A stretch of 56,170 bases of DNA from Silicimonas sp. (GCA_022819605.1 JAJEGW010000148.1:1-56170); one strand, 5' to 3'; positions 46,555-55,974 are shown, counted from the first letter of the stretch. Program-made: numbers and translations. The notes: a model not told the origin generated them from the sequence alone.

Positions 46555-46811
46555 GTCGCTTCGAGCAGCAGGTCCAGCCTCCCGGCCCGCTCCAACGCCG
46601 ACAGGTCATCATATCCGCCCACGTGACGATCCCCCACAAAAACCTGCGGTACCGTCCGGCGTCCGCCGGCACGCATCGTCATTGCCCTCCTCGCTTCCGG
46701 GTCTCCCAGAACGTCAATCTCGGCAAACGGCACGCCCTTGCCGGCCAGCAGGCGCTTTGCTGCACAGCTATACCCGCAAAGGGGCGACGTATATATCCTG
46801 ACAGTCTTCAT
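46551..46811 (-). CDS. Glutaredoxin (GrxC-like) with altered active site CGYSC
   Basis: This 86-aa glutaredoxin starts MKTVRIYTSPLCGYSCAAKRLL and carries the glutathione-site segments RRTVPQVFVGDRHVGGYDDL. The family normally reads C-x-x-C-H/A at the active site (for example CGYCHAAK). Here serine (AGC) stands in the second cysteine position and cysteine (TGT) in the next, giving C-G-Y-S-C with three residues between cysteines; the length is unchanged, so it is substitution, not insertion. It may work as a monothiol type or use a wider disulfide. It begins the grx-nitrilase-marR operon. Confidence 0.9.
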   Translation of the reverse strand: MKTVRIYTSPLCGYSCAAKRLLAGKGVPFAEIDVLGDPEARRAMTMRAGGRRTVPQVFVGDRHVGGYDDLSALERAGRLDLLLEAT

Positions 46812-46952
46812 TTGACCAAGCTCGGACAACCGCAGACTAGGTAGTGGTTTTTTGCGATCTCCGCCAGCATTTGCGTGAAGCGGCGGCACCGTGAGCACGG
46901 AAACCGGAAAGCGCGTTGCATTTGCCGCTTTCGGCCTTACCTTCGCGCCGCC

Positions 46953-47771
46953 ATGACCGGCTCGCCTGAAATCACCGACCGGAAGGCGCTTGCGCTGCAT
47001 CGGGCCCGTGCGGCCCGTTCACCGGAACTCTTTCTTCACGAGGAAGCGGCGCTCGAAATTCGAGCTCGGCTCGCAGAGATCAGCAGGGCGTTCCGCGCTC
47101 CCGTCCTGATCGGGCACGTAACGCCACCCGTCGCGGCGCTGTTTCCAGGCGCGCCGCATGTCGACGACACTCCCACGCTTTCCCTCGACCGCGAAGCCCA
47201 CGACCTGGCTCTCCATTGCTTCGGCCTGCATTGGGCCGACGATCCGGTTGGCCAGATGGTCCAGTCCCGCCTCGCCCTCGTGCCCGACGGATTGTTCCTG
47301 GGCGTGATGTTCGGTGGCGCGACGCTGCACGAGCTTCGCGCATCGCTGGCAGAGGCCGAAGCCCGTCTCTCGGGCGGCCTTTCCCCGCGCGTCCTTCCCA
47401 TGGCAGACATTGCCAGCCTCGGCGGACTGCTTCAACGCGCCGGACTTGCGCTTCCCGTCGCCGACAGCGTCAGCACGACGGTTCGCTACCCCGACGTCGC
47501 CAGGCTGGCCGCAGACCTGCGAGGGATGGGCGAGACCAACGCGCTTGCGTCCCGCGGCACGTCTTGGCCTTCCCGGCAGATCTTTCGCGAAACCGAGAGA
47601 ATATACCGACATAGCTTTGCCGATGACGGCTATCTGGTCGCCACGTTCGAAATGGTCTTCCTGACCGGCTGGGCTCCCTCTGCAAACCAGCAAGAGCCGC
47701 TCCGGCCCGGCACTGCCAGCACCCGACTTGCCGAGGCTCTTGGCGTGAAGGAAACCCGGCTCAAGCGATGA
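46953..47771 (+). CDS. SAM-dependent methyltransferase, BioC/NDUFAF5-like
   Basis: This 272-aa protein matches the class I methyltransferase group found next to grxC and comF in Rhodobacterales (NDUFAF5-like). Recognisable segments are DREAHDLALHCFGLHWADDPVGQMVQ, LVPDGLFLGVMFGGATLHELRASLAEAEARLSGGLSPR and LLQRAGLALPVADS. The glycine-rich SAM motif I is weak (VLIGHVTPPVAALFPG), as is usual in this group. The ATG at 46953 matches the family N-terminus. It diverges from grx; comF, often found between them, is absent. Confidence 0.85.
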   Translation: MTGSPEITDRKALALHRARAARSPELFLHEEAALEIRARLAEISRAFRAPVLIGHVTPPVAALFPGAPHVDDTPTLSLDREAHDLALHCFGLHWADDPVGQMVQSRLALVPDGLFLGVMFGGATLHELRASLAEAEARLSGGLSPRVLPMADIASLGGLLQRAGLALPVADSVSTTVRYPDVARLAADLRGMGETNALASRGTSWPSRQIFRETERIYRHSFADDGYLVATFEMVFLTGWAPSANQQEPLRPGTASTRLAEALGVKETRLKR

Positions 47772-47896
47772 TTGCCCCCGCACTGACGGACAGGGTCTTG
47801 CTGCGCGCTTTGACAGCCCGCCCCGAGAATCCTGCGGGTCAACAGGTCCGGGGCCCTGCTGGACAAGAATGGGCTGCTGTGGTGGATGGCAGGACG

Positions 47897-48940
47897 ATGA
47901 CGGACACCAACGCCCAATTGCCGCCCGGTCACCCGGGCGTCCCTCCGGAAAGAACCGGCGTGCTTCTGGCGAATCTCGGCACTCCGGACGGATACGGCTA
48001 CTGGCCGATGCGCCGCTACCTGAACGAATTCCTGTCCGACCGCCGGGTCATCGACTACGCACCGTGGAAATGGCAGCCGCTGCTCCAGGCGGTGATTCTT
48101 TCCCGCCGCCCCTTCACGTCCGGGGCAGCATACAAGTCGATCTGGAACGAAGAAGCCGGCGAAAGCCCGCTCTTGACGATCACCAAGGCACAAACCGCCA
48201 AGATGCGGTCCTTGATTGCCCAACGCTACGGTGACCGTGTCATCGTCGATTTCTGCATGCGGTACGGCAAGCCCTCAACGCGATCGAAGGTCCGCTCGTT
48301 CATTGACCTCGGGTGTCGCCGGATACTTTTCTTTCCGCTGTATCCCCAATATGCCGGCGCAACGACCGCGACGGCTAACGACCAGTTCTTTCGCTCGCTC
48401 ATGGAGGAGAAATGGCAGCCCGCGATCCGCACGGTTCCGGCATATTTCGATCATCCGTCCTATATCGAGGCGCTGGCCTGCTCCATCGAGCGCGCAGTGG
48501 CTGCGTCGAACACCGCGCCTGACATCCTTGTCTGTTCATATCACGGCATGCCCGAGCGCTACCTGGCGGAAGGTGACCCGTATCACTGCCAATGCCAGAA
48601 GACGACGCGTCTCCTGAAGGAGCGCCTGGGATGGCCGGACAGCCGCCTTGTCACGACATTCCAGTCCCGCTTCGGCCCCGAAGAATGGCTCAAGCCCTAC
48701 ACGGTCGAAAAGGTGGCAGACCTTGCGAAGTCCGGGCGGAAGAACATTGCCGTGGTCGCACCCGCATTTACGGCCGACTGCATTGAGACGCTTGAAGAGA
48801 TCAACGGCGAGATCCGCGAGAGCTTCGAGAACGCCGGGGGCGAGAGCTTCAGCTACATTCCCTGTCTCAACGACGACGATGCCCACATGGAGGCGCTGGC
48901 GGAAATCATCGGAGAACACATCGGGGGATGGACCGGCTGA
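47897..48940 (+). CDS. hemH: Ferrochelatase
   Basis: This 347-aa enzyme inserts Fe(II) into protoporphyrin IX in the last step of heme synthesis. The start of the fold, RTGVLLANLGTPDGYGYWPMRRYLNEFLSDRRVI, is diagnostic; the catalytic histidine lies in CSYHGMPERY and the catalytic glutamate in ADCIETLEEI. GGCAGGACG precedes the ATG at 47897. A longer frame from 47768 overlaps the previous stop but has no family sequence in its first 43 codons. Confidence 0.95.
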   Translation: MTDTNAQLPPGHPGVPPERTGVLLANLGTPDGYGYWPMRRYLNEFLSDRRVIDYAPWKWQPLLQAVILSRRPFTSGAAYKSIWNEEAGESPLLTITKAQTAKMRSLIAQRYGDRVIVDFCMRYGKPSTRSKVRSFIDLGCRRILFFPLYPQYAGATTATANDQFFRSLMEEKWQPAIRTVPAYFDHPSYIEALACSIERAVAASNTAPDILVCSYHGMPERYLAEGDPYHCQCQKTTRLLKERLGWPDSRLVTTFQSRFGPEEWLKPYTVEKVADLAKSGRKNIAVVAPAFTADCIETLEEINGEIRESFENAGGESFSYIPCLNDDDAHMEALAEIIGEHIGGWTG

Positions 48941-48968
48941 CTTGTGGAACGGCGACCCGCGACTGCAG

Positions 48969-49550
48969 TCAGATCACCAATACCTTCGTCCCGATTTTCG
49001 TCAGGCCATAGAGTTCCGAGATGTGTTCGTTGTACAGGCCTATGCAGCCATTCGATGATCGGCGACCGATCTTGCGCGTGTCATGGGTGCCGTGGATGCG
49101 ATAATACGTCCAGCTTAAATATATTGCATGCGTGCCGAGCGGATTGTCCGGTCCGGGCGGCATGTAGTCCGGCCATTCCGGATTCCGCTCTTTCATTGCC
49201 GGCGTCGGTCGCCAGTCCGGGCCCTCGACCTTGCCCACCACCTTCGTGTGTCCCCTTCGCGTCAAGTCTTCCGACATCGGCACGCTGGTGGGGTAGAGCT
49301 TGTAGATTGACTGGTCGTCATTCCAGTAATGAAGCGCGCGTGCGGAAATGTCCACGAGGATCGCGCCATTGCGGGTGTTGTCGAAGTAGGGCTGCCAGTC
49401 CAGCGCCCGGAAACCCGACGCATTCCGCCTCACCATTCCCGCAACCGAATCCCGGAATTCAGTTGTGCCCTGCTGGGCAATTGCCGGTGCGGCCATCACA
49501 GCAGCCGAACCTGCCAGGAACGCACGGCGCGAAACAGGATCGCGTGCCAA
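48969..49550 (-). CDS. L,D-transpeptidase (YkuD family), Tat/Sec exported
   Basis: This 193-aa protein has an export signal with twin arginines (SRRAFLAGSAAVMAAPAIA) and a YkuD domain with H153-G and the S-x-G-C169 catalytic motif (IHGTHDTRKIGRRSSNGCIGLYN). Such enzymes make 3-3 crosslinks in peptidoglycan or attach lipoproteins. The start is TTG with GGGGAG ahead. It faces the CAP-domain gene across 159 nt. Confidence 0.9.
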   Translation of the reverse strand: MARDPVSRRAFLAGSAAVMAAPAIAQQGTTEFRDSVAGMVRRNASGFRALDWQPYFDNTRNGAILVDISARALHYWNDDQSIYKLYPTSVPMSEDLTRRGHTKVVGKVEGPDWRPTPAMKERNPEWPDYMPPGPDNPLGTHAIYLSWTYYRIHGTHDTRKIGRRSSNGCIGLYNEHISELYGLTKIGTKVLVI

Positions 49551-49709
49551 AGCTGTCTCCCCAGTCGATGTTCCAACTTGGCGGCGAACTTACGGGAAGC
49601 GCCCGACAAACTCAATTCACAGTGGCGTCACTGCGCCGAACGAGCGTCTCAATGTTTGAACCGAACAAAACATGCAGGTATGGACGGATCACTTCTGTAA
49701 AGGCGGTCG

Positions 49710-50270
49710 ATGATGGCTCGTGCGTGCCTGCTGATTGTTGCCCTGGTCCTCGCATCCTGTGAGGAAATCGAGCCGGTGTTCGGGCCGGACGGAAGGCCGG
49801 TGCCTCAAGTCTACGAGATCAGCGACGACGACCTGGCACGAATCCAGTTCCGCATGCTCGATTCCGTAAACACCCTGCGTCAGGCGCGCGGACTGGAGCC
49901 CGTCAGCCTGTCCGCGCATCTCAACGCCGCAGCAAAAACCCACGCGCTTGACATGTCCGTCCAGAACCGGCCTTGGCATTTCGGGTCTGACGGCTCCAGC
50001 CCGCTTGATCGCGTGGCCCGTGCCGGCTACTCAGGCCGGCTCATTGGCGAGAACATCTCCGAAACCTATGAAACCGAGATCGAGACGCTCTCGGCCTGGA
50101 TGGAAAAGCCCGAGGCCCGGCAAGTGATCCTTGATCCGCGTGCCCGCGACATCGGCTTTGCCTGGCACCAGGAGTCATCGGGCAAGATCTGGTGGACGCT
50201 GGTCATGGGGAAACCGGAGGCGACGGCTCGAGAGGGTGGCGAAAGCGGAGCCGGAACAGCGTCGCAATAG
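49710..50270 (+). CDS. CAP/SCP-domain lipoprotein
   Basis: This 186-aa protein has a lipobox signal (LIVALVLASC, lipidated Cys near residue 17) and a CAP domain (about 50-170): LNAAAKTHALDMSVQNRPWHFGSDG, GENISE and WWTLVMGKP match the bacterial YkwD-like group. The CAP metal/active-site histidines appear as KTHALDM and WHFG. The function of bacterial CAP proteins is mostly unknown; envelope remodelling is likely, since L,D-transpeptidases flank it on both sides. ATG at 49713 is an equal alternative start. Confidence 0.88.
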   Translation: MMARACLLIVALVLASCEEIEPVFGPDGRPVPQVYEISDDDLARIQFRMLDSVNTLRQARGLEPVSLSAHLNAAAKTHALDMSVQNRPWHFGSDGSSPLDRVARAGYSGRLIGENISETYETEIETLSAWMEKPEARQVILDPRARDIGFAWHQESSGKIWWTLVMGKPEATAREGGESGAGTASQ

Positions 50271-50277
50271 CTGCCCC

Positions 50278-50787
50278 CTATCGAAAGATGTGGACAGGCG
50301 TTCCGTTGTGCACCATTGCGTAGACTTCCTCCATCTCGGAATTGGTCACGGCAATGCAGCCCCATGTCCAGTCAGCCCGCCGACGCATGGCCCGCAACGG
50401 ACTCCAGGGACCCTGGCCGTGAATGAAGATGTCGCTGCCGGGATTGACGCCCCTTGCCCTGGCTTCGGCGAAGTCTTGATCATTCGGATAATTGATTCCC
50501 AGGGAAAGGTGGAACTTGCTGTCTGGGTTGCGTCGGTCCACGTAATAGGAGCCTTCTGGCGTTTTCCCGTCCCCCTCTTCCTTCTTGTCGCCTTCCGGCG
50601 CAAAGCCCAGATCGACCTTGTACGACCTGAGAACCTTGCCTCCGTGATGAAGATTCATGGCCCGCGCGTCCTTGTGGACGGTGACATGGGTCACTTTCGG
50701 TCCGTCATAGCGCCGGAACTTCGATGCGCAGCCCGCCAGCGAGAAGGCAAGCGCAACCACCACGCAGAATCTGAAAGCCGCTCGCAT
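50278..50787 (-). CDS. L,D-transpeptidase (YkuD family) lipoprotein
   Basis: This 169-aa protein has a lipobox (FSLAGCASKF, lipidated Cys20) and a compact YkuD domain: VHKDARAMNLHHGGKVLRSYKVDLG, KTPEGSYYVDRRNP, FIHGQGP and the catalytic TWGCIAVTN. It is of the ErfK/YafK-like short class, clearly different from the transpeptidase at 48969-49550. It converges on the CAP gene with seven bases between. Confidence 0.92.
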   Translation of the reverse strand: MRAAFRFCVVVALAFSLAGCASKFRRYDGPKVTHVTVHKDARAMNLHHGGKVLRSYKVDLGFAPEGDKKEEGDGKTPEGSYYVDRRNPDSKFHLSLGINYPNDQDFAEARARGVNPGSDIFIHGQGPWSPLRAMRRRADWTWGCIAVTNSEMEEVYAMVHNGTPVHIFR

Positions 50788-50965
50788 GTTCTACCTGAAT
50801 TCTGCCTCGAACAGAACAATAGACGAAAACCGCGGTCAAGAAAACCGCTTCGATGAAGGCATCCGATTCTGAACCCAAGGCCATGGAGACATGGAGCAGC
50901 GTGGCTTGCCTTGCTCAGAGAATCTCGAACACCGCGCTAGTACGGACCGCCCGTTCGCGAGCCGA

Positions 50966-52804
50966 CTATTCAGCAGCCTCCCGAACCCCGATGAACCCGC
51001 CGGACTGACGTTGCCAGAAACGTGCGTAGTGACCGCTTCTGGCCAGCAGTTCTTCATGGGTTCCAGTTTCTGCAACGCGTCCCTCATGCAAAACGACAAT
51101 CCGGTTCATCTGCGCAATCGTTGACAGGCGGTGCGCGATGGCCAGCACGGTCTTGCCTGCCATGACGGCCTCCAGCGCCAACTGAATCGAGGCTTCGACC
51201 TCCGAATCCAGCGCGCTTGTCGCCTCGTCCAGGACCAGGATCGGCGCGTCCTTCAGAATGGCTCGCGCAAGCGCGATGCGTTGCCGCTGCCCGCCTGAGA
51301 GCTTGACGCCACGCTCTCCGAGATGGGCGTCATATCCCTTCCGTCCCAGGTGATCCTGAAGCTCCAGTATGAAGTCGTGCGCCTCGGCGCGGCGCGCAGC
51401 GGCAACCATTTCCGCTTCGGTCGCATCGGGACGGCCGTAGAGGATGTTCTCGCGCGCTGAACGATTGAACATCGCCGTTTCCTGCGTGACCATGCCGATC
51501 TGGCGGCGAAGGCTCTCCTGCGTTACCGACCGAACGTCGTGCCCGGACACCAGAACCGTGCCGGCCTCCGCGTCATAGAGCCTCAGAAGAAGCGCAACCA
51601 AGGTCGATTTTCCGGCCCCGCTCGCGCCGACGATCCCCAGCTTTTCGCCCGGTGCAATGCTCAGGTCTATGCCGTCCACTCCTCCCGTGGCACGTCCGTA
51701 AGCGAAGCTCACGTTCCTGAACTCGACCGTTGGCGTACCGAGTTGAAACGCCTCGGCCCCGGGCCGATCCGTCAGGCCGTGCGGCGGGGTCAAGGTGTTC
51801 ATTCCGTCCTCGACCTCGCCGACGTTCCCGTAGATCGCCATGAGCACATGGCTGACCCAGCCGGTCATCTGCGAAATCCGAATCGAGATTGCGCCAGCAG
51901 CCACAACGTCGCCCGGGCTCGCAACGCCCCGGCTCCAGAACCAGAGCGTGCCGCCAATGAGCAGAACCGGAACCATGCCTGCGACCGTGATGAGACATAT
52001 CCGGAAAAGCGCAGCCAGAGAGCCGTAGTCAAGCGCGCGTTCGCGAAACTCCCTTACCGCATCCGTCGCCGCGCGTTCCTCGTGACTGGCATGGGCGAAG
52101 AGCTTCACGGTCTTGATGTTGGTAATCGTGTCGACAACCTGTCCCGTGACCATCGCGCGCGCGCCTGCACGGGCCCGTGATCGCATGCGGATGCGCGGCA
52201 TGAACCAGCGCACCATGTAGAGATATCCGCACAGCCACACGAACAGGACGAGTGCCATCCATCCGTTTATGGCGGTCAGCAGCAGCGCGGAGGCGATCAG
52301 CGAGGCCAGCGCAAAGAAGAGGACGTTGATCACTTCGCTCGCGACATCCGCGAGAGCCCGAGCCGTCTGCATCTGTTTTTGTGCGATCCGTCCGGCAAAG
52401 TCGTTGTCGAAGAACGTGACCGACTGGCCAAGCGTCCATCGGTGAAGCCGGGCAAGCACGAGCGGATTGACATTGGGCAGGATCACGACGGCGTTCGCAA
52501 TCGAGCTCAGCCCGAAGACGACCGGTCGCGCGACCAGAAAGAACGCTGCCACGCCAACTACCAGGGCCCAGTTCACGGAGAAGAACGTGTCAGGGGTGGA
52601 GACAAGCGCCGTGTCAATCACGTGACCAAGTATCAATGCCGTCAGGACCTCAAGCGTCCCGGCGGTCGCCGAGATCGCTGCTGCAGCGGTCAGCACCGGA
52701 AACGTGTCCTTCAGGCCCCAGACCATGAAGGCGCCAAGCGATCTGGGCGGCGGGCTGTCGGCCGCGCTAAAGGCGTCAATCAGTCGTCCGGCGCGGCGGA
52801 TCAT
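50966..52804 (-). CDS. ABC exporter half-transporter (MsbA-type), second subunit
   Basis: This 612-aa protein fuses six membrane helices (about 25-320) to a C-terminal ATPase. Walker A is GASGAGKST, the signature LSGGQRQRIALARA, Walker B ILVLDEATSALD and the switch IAHRLSTI; both catalytic glutamate and signature are intact. It overlaps the preceding ABC gene by four bases (ATGA), which argues for a heterodimeric exporter. Lipids, peptides or drugs are possible substrates. Confidence 0.92.
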   Translation of the reverse strand: MIRRAGRLIDAFSAADSPPPRSLGAFMVWGLKDTFPVLTAAAAISATAGTLEVLTALILGHVIDTALVSTPDTFFSVNWALVVGVAAFFLVARPVVFGLSSIANAVVILPNVNPLVLARLHRWTLGQSVTFFDNDFAGRIAQKQMQTARALADVASEVINVLFFALASLIASALLLTAINGWMALVLFVWLCGYLYMVRWFMPRIRMRSRARAGARAMVTGQVVDTITNIKTVKLFAHASHEERAATDAVREFRERALDYGSLAALFRICLITVAGMVPVLLIGGTLWFWSRGVASPGDVVAAGAISIRISQMTGWVSHVLMAIYGNVGEVEDGMNTLTPPHGLTDRPGAEAFQLGTPTVEFRNVSFAYGRATGGVDGIDLSIAPGEKLGIVGASGAGKSTLVALLLRLYDAEAGTVLVSGHDVRSVTQESLRRQIGMVTQETAMFNRSARENILYGRPDATEAEMVAAARRAEAHDFILELQDHLGRKGYDAHLGERGVKLSGGQRQRIALARAILKDAPILVLDEATSALDSEVEASIQLALEAVMAGKTVLAIAHRLSTIAQMNRIVVLHEGRVAETGTHEELLARSGHYARFWQRQSGGFIGVREAAE

Positions 52805-54648
52805 TCGGCTGCCTCGAGATCAGTCGTAATGAAACCGCCGGATTGCCGGTTCCAGAAGCCGGCATACAGACCTCCCTTCGCCAGCAGCGAGGAGTGGCTG
52901 CCGGTTTCGACAATTCTGCCGTCATCCAGAACCACGATCCGGTCCATCCGTGCGATCGTCGAAAGCCGGTGCGCGATGGCAATCACCGTCTTGCCTTTCA
53001 TCATGCCATAGAGCGTGTCCTGAATTGCGGCCTCCACTTCGCTGTCCAGCGCGCTCGTCGCCTCGTCGAGCACGAGAATCGGTGCGTCTTTCAGGATGAC
53101 CCTTGCCAATGCGATCCTCTGGCGCTGTCCTCCCGAGAGCTTCACGCCCCGCTCGCCGACATGCGCATCGAATCCGGACCGGCCGTCCGGGTCTTCGAGA
53201 TCCAGGATGAAATCGCAGGCTTCGGCCTGTCTCGCCGCCCTGATCACCATGTCTTCCGTGGCATCCGGCCGACCGTAGAGAATGTTGTCCCTCACGGAGC
53301 GGTGCAGCAGCGAGTTTTCCTGCTGGACCATCCCGATGCGCGCGCGAAGACTGTCCTGCGTCACGAGCGAAATGTCCTGCCCGTCAACACGAATGGTGCC
53401 GCTTTCGACGTCGTAGAATCGCAGGAGCAGCTTCACGAACGTCGACTTGCCCGATCCCGACCGTCCCACCAGCCCGACCTTCTCGCCGGGTTCGATAACG
53501 TGGTCGATCCTCACCAGGCCACCCGTCCGGCGACCGTAGTGGTGCGCAACCGCTTCAAATTCGATGCGCCCTGGACCTGGATCGAGCGGCCTGGCATCCG
53601 GATGGTCCACAAGGGTGATTGGCTGGGCAATGGTCTCCATTCCTTCTGCCACGATGCCGAGATTGCGGAAGAAACTCGTCAGCGCCCACATGACCCATCC
53701 GGTCATGGCGCTCAGTCGAACGACCAGTGAAGTGGCGATCGCCACCGCCCCGATGCTTGCGGCATCCGTCGACCAGAGCCAGATCGCCCAACCGACGACC
53801 GACACGATAAGGTACCCGTTGATAAGCGTCAGGCCGAGATCCATCTTCGTGTATATGCGCATTTCGTCCTGAAGGGTTCGGCGCGCATGTTCGATCGCCT
53901 CCCGTGCATACTCTCGCTCTGTCGAGGTGTGTGCGAACATCTTGACGCTGTGAATGTTCGTGTAGCTGTCAACGACCCTGCCGGTAACCGCGCTGCGCGC
54001 GTCGGATGCGGCCTGGCTGGCCGGCCCGACCCGGACGACGGTCCAGCGAATCAGGAGCACGTAGAGGAACAGCCAGACGAGCAGCGGAAGCGCCAGCCGT
54101 GCATCCGCCTCGCCGAGAAGAATCAGGGCCCCCGCCACATAGGCCGTGGCATAGGTCAGCGCATCGAAGATCTGGAAGGCCGCCTCTCCCGCGGCGGGCG
54201 GAGTCTGCATGATCCGGTTCGCGATTCGGCCCGCAAAGTCATTTTCGAACCATCCGACGGACTGTCGCAGGACATGGCTATGCGACCGCCATCGGATGAG
54301 CGTTCCGAAATTGGGCAGAATTGCGTTGTTCAGCAGGCCGACGTCGAGAAACTCGAGCAATGGCCGGATAGTCAGCAAGAACAGCCCGACCAGGATCATT
54401 TCGGTCCCATGCTCCTGCCAGAACGTTCCTGTATCTGCGACCGCCAGCAGGTCAACCAGTCGCCCGATATAGGAAATCAACCAGATTTCCACGGCCGCGA
54501 CAGCAATTGCCACGGCTGTCGTGGCTGCAAAAACCCTCCGGAACGGCCGTGCGTATTCGTTCATGAACGGCCAGAGCTTCTTCGGTGGATGGTCCACCTG
54601 CGGATAATCGCAATAGGGATCGACGAGATTTTCAAAGAAGCGAAGCAT
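52801..54648 (-). CDS. ABC exporter half-transporter (MsbA-type), first subunit
   Basis: This 615-aa protein has the same membrane-ATPase plan, with Walker A GRSGSGKST, signature LSGGQRQRIALARV and Walker B ILVLDEATSALD. The membrane domain carries the FENDFAGRIANRIMQTPPA motif typical of this alphaproteobacterial exporter pair. The ATG at 54648 is preferred (MLRFFENLVDPY); a longer frame to 54786 adds a leader without similarity. It is encoded 168 nt after cca on the same strand. Confidence 0.91.
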   Translation of the reverse strand: MLRFFENLVDPYCDYPQVDHPPKKLWPFMNEYARPFRRVFAATTAVAIAVAAVEIWLISYIGRLVDLLAVADTGTFWQEHGTEMILVGLFLLTIRPLLEFLDVGLLNNAILPNFGTLIRWRSHSHVLRQSVGWFENDFAGRIANRIMQTPPAAGEAAFQIFDALTYATAYVAGALILLGEADARLALPLLVWLFLYVLLIRWTVVRVGPASQAASDARSAVTGRVVDSYTNIHSVKMFAHTSTEREYAREAIEHARRTLQDEMRIYTKMDLGLTLINGYLIVSVVGWAIWLWSTDAASIGAVAIATSLVVRLSAMTGWVMWALTSFFRNLGIVAEGMETIAQPITLVDHPDARPLDPGPGRIEFEAVAHHYGRRTGGLVRIDHVIEPGEKVGLVGRSGSGKSTFVKLLLRFYDVESGTIRVDGQDISLVTQDSLRARIGMVQQENSLLHRSVRDNILYGRPDATEDMVIRAARQAEACDFILDLEDPDGRSGFDAHVGERGVKLSGGQRQRIALARVILKDAPILVLDEATSALDSEVEAAIQDTLYGMMKGKTVIAIAHRLSTIARMDRIVVLDDGRIVETGSHSSLLAKGGLYAGFWNRQSGGFITTDLEAAE

Positions 54649-54816
54649 ATCGCTTGCACCCTGGGTTGGACGGGCAGGACGTGAGGCAACGAGACAGCGG
54701 AACGCTTCTTCCGCGGCATGCAGCGCCTGCCGAGACAGCGCATGACCGATCCCGCCAACCGTCCTGCGCCTCACGGGTATCGGCATTCGCCGATCTACCC
54801 TGTCTGGCTGCCAGAG

Positions 54817-55974
54817 TCATCCCTTCGTCAGCGCAAGCAATTCCTCGCGATCAAGCTCAAATCCGGACGCGATCCACTTCCGCTCTAGCCCGTCAAGGGC
54901 CCTGCCGAGCGCTGGCCCCCTGAAATTTGGCGACAGGTCCTCGGCCTTGACAGGAAAGGCCTGTGCCGCGCCATGCTCTATCAATTCCAGCGCCTCCGGC
55001 GGAAGCGGCCGCCCCGCGACAGCGCTTGCCACGAGCATTGCGTCCCGTGCATCGACAACACCAAGGCGATACCCTGCCTCGCCGGGATCCGTTACGAAAT
55101 GGCCCTGAATGATTCTGATCCGCTTCGCCTCTCGACGCGACAGATTCAGCCGACCCACCACTCCGTCTCCGCCCATCACCGCCAGGCGACGAATCGGGTC
55201 CGCCGCGAAACCCAGCCCTTGTTCGAGCGCAATCAGCGGACCCAGCGCGGCGTCGCTGGCACCGGGCAGGACCGCCGCCAAGACCCCGGAAGACCGCATG
55301 GCTGCAACCGCTTGTGCGGGATCCGGGGCGCTCAGCAAACGCTTCAGTTCCGAGCCGACACGTTCCCTCGAAAGGCCGTTCAGCCCGTCAAGATTCGCGG
55401 CTATTGCGGCAATCGCCTCCACGTCAAAGCCTTCCCCGGAACCGCAGTACCAAGCATGAAACCGGAAATAGCGCAGGCTCCTCAGATAGTCCTCGCGAAT
55501 GCGGGCTTCGGGATCGCCGATGAACCGCACGCGCCGCGCCTCGATGTCGGCACGGCCGCCCAGCGGGTCATGCACGACACCTTCCGCGTCGACGTAGAGC
55601 GCGTTCATCGTGAAGTCCCGGCGCTGGGCATCGTCTTCCATGCGGTCCGAAAATTCCACGACTGCGCGTCGCCCGTCTGTCGCCACGTCTTTGCGGAACG
55701 TCGTCACCTCGTGCATGGCTCCGCCGACAATCACGCTGGCCGTCCCGTGCAGAATTCCTGTCGGGACCCCCTTTAGCCCGGCTGCCTTCGCAAGCTCGAG
55801 CACGTGTTCCGGCTGCGCGTCAGTTGCAAAGTCGACGTCGTTGACCTGCTCTCCCAGGAGCGCGTTTCTGACGCAGCCGCCCACGGCATACACCGCGTGG
55901 CCAGCATCGGCGAGCAGCGAAAAGACCCTCTGCGTCGGCTCTGCAGCCAACCAGTCTGCTTCAAGTTTCGACAT
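54817..55974 (-). CDS. cca: CCA tRNA nucleotidyltransferase
   Basis: This 385-aa class II nucleotidyltransferase adds or repairs the CCA end of tRNA. The head motif GGCVRNALLGEQVNDVDFATDA carries the metal-binding aspartates, followed by HGTASVIVGG and RRDFTMNALYVDAEG, and IREDYLRSLRYFRFHA. The alphaproteobacterial type lacks a C-terminal HD domain, as here. Its start overlaps by 14 bases the end of the NUDIX remnant upstream, so it once followed that gene in an operon and may now lack its native promoter. Confidence 0.95.
   Translation of the reverse strand: MSKLEADWLAAEPTQRVFSLLADAGHAVYAVGGCVRNALLGEQVNDVDFATDAQPEHVLELAKAAGLKGVPTGILHGTASVIVGGAMHEVTTFRKDVATDGRRAVVEFSDRMEDDAQRRDFTMNALYVDAEGVVHDPLGGRADIEARRVRFIGDPEARIREDYLRSLRYFRFHAWYCGSGEGFDVEAIAAIAANLDGLNGLSRERVGSELKRLLSAPDPAQAVAAMRSSGVLAAVLPGASDAALGPLIALEQGLGFAADPIRRLAVMGGDGVVGRLNLSRREAKRIRIIQGHFVTDPGEAGYRLGVVDARDAMLVASAVAGRPLPPEALELIEHGAAQAFPVKAEDLSPNFRGPALGRALDGLERKWIASGFELDREELLALTKG

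Noticed and set aside
47768..47896. Upstream ATG giving hemH a 43-residue extension
   Set aside because: It overlaps the preceding stop neatly, but the extension has no family sequence, and a better Shine-Dalgarno precedes ATG 47897.
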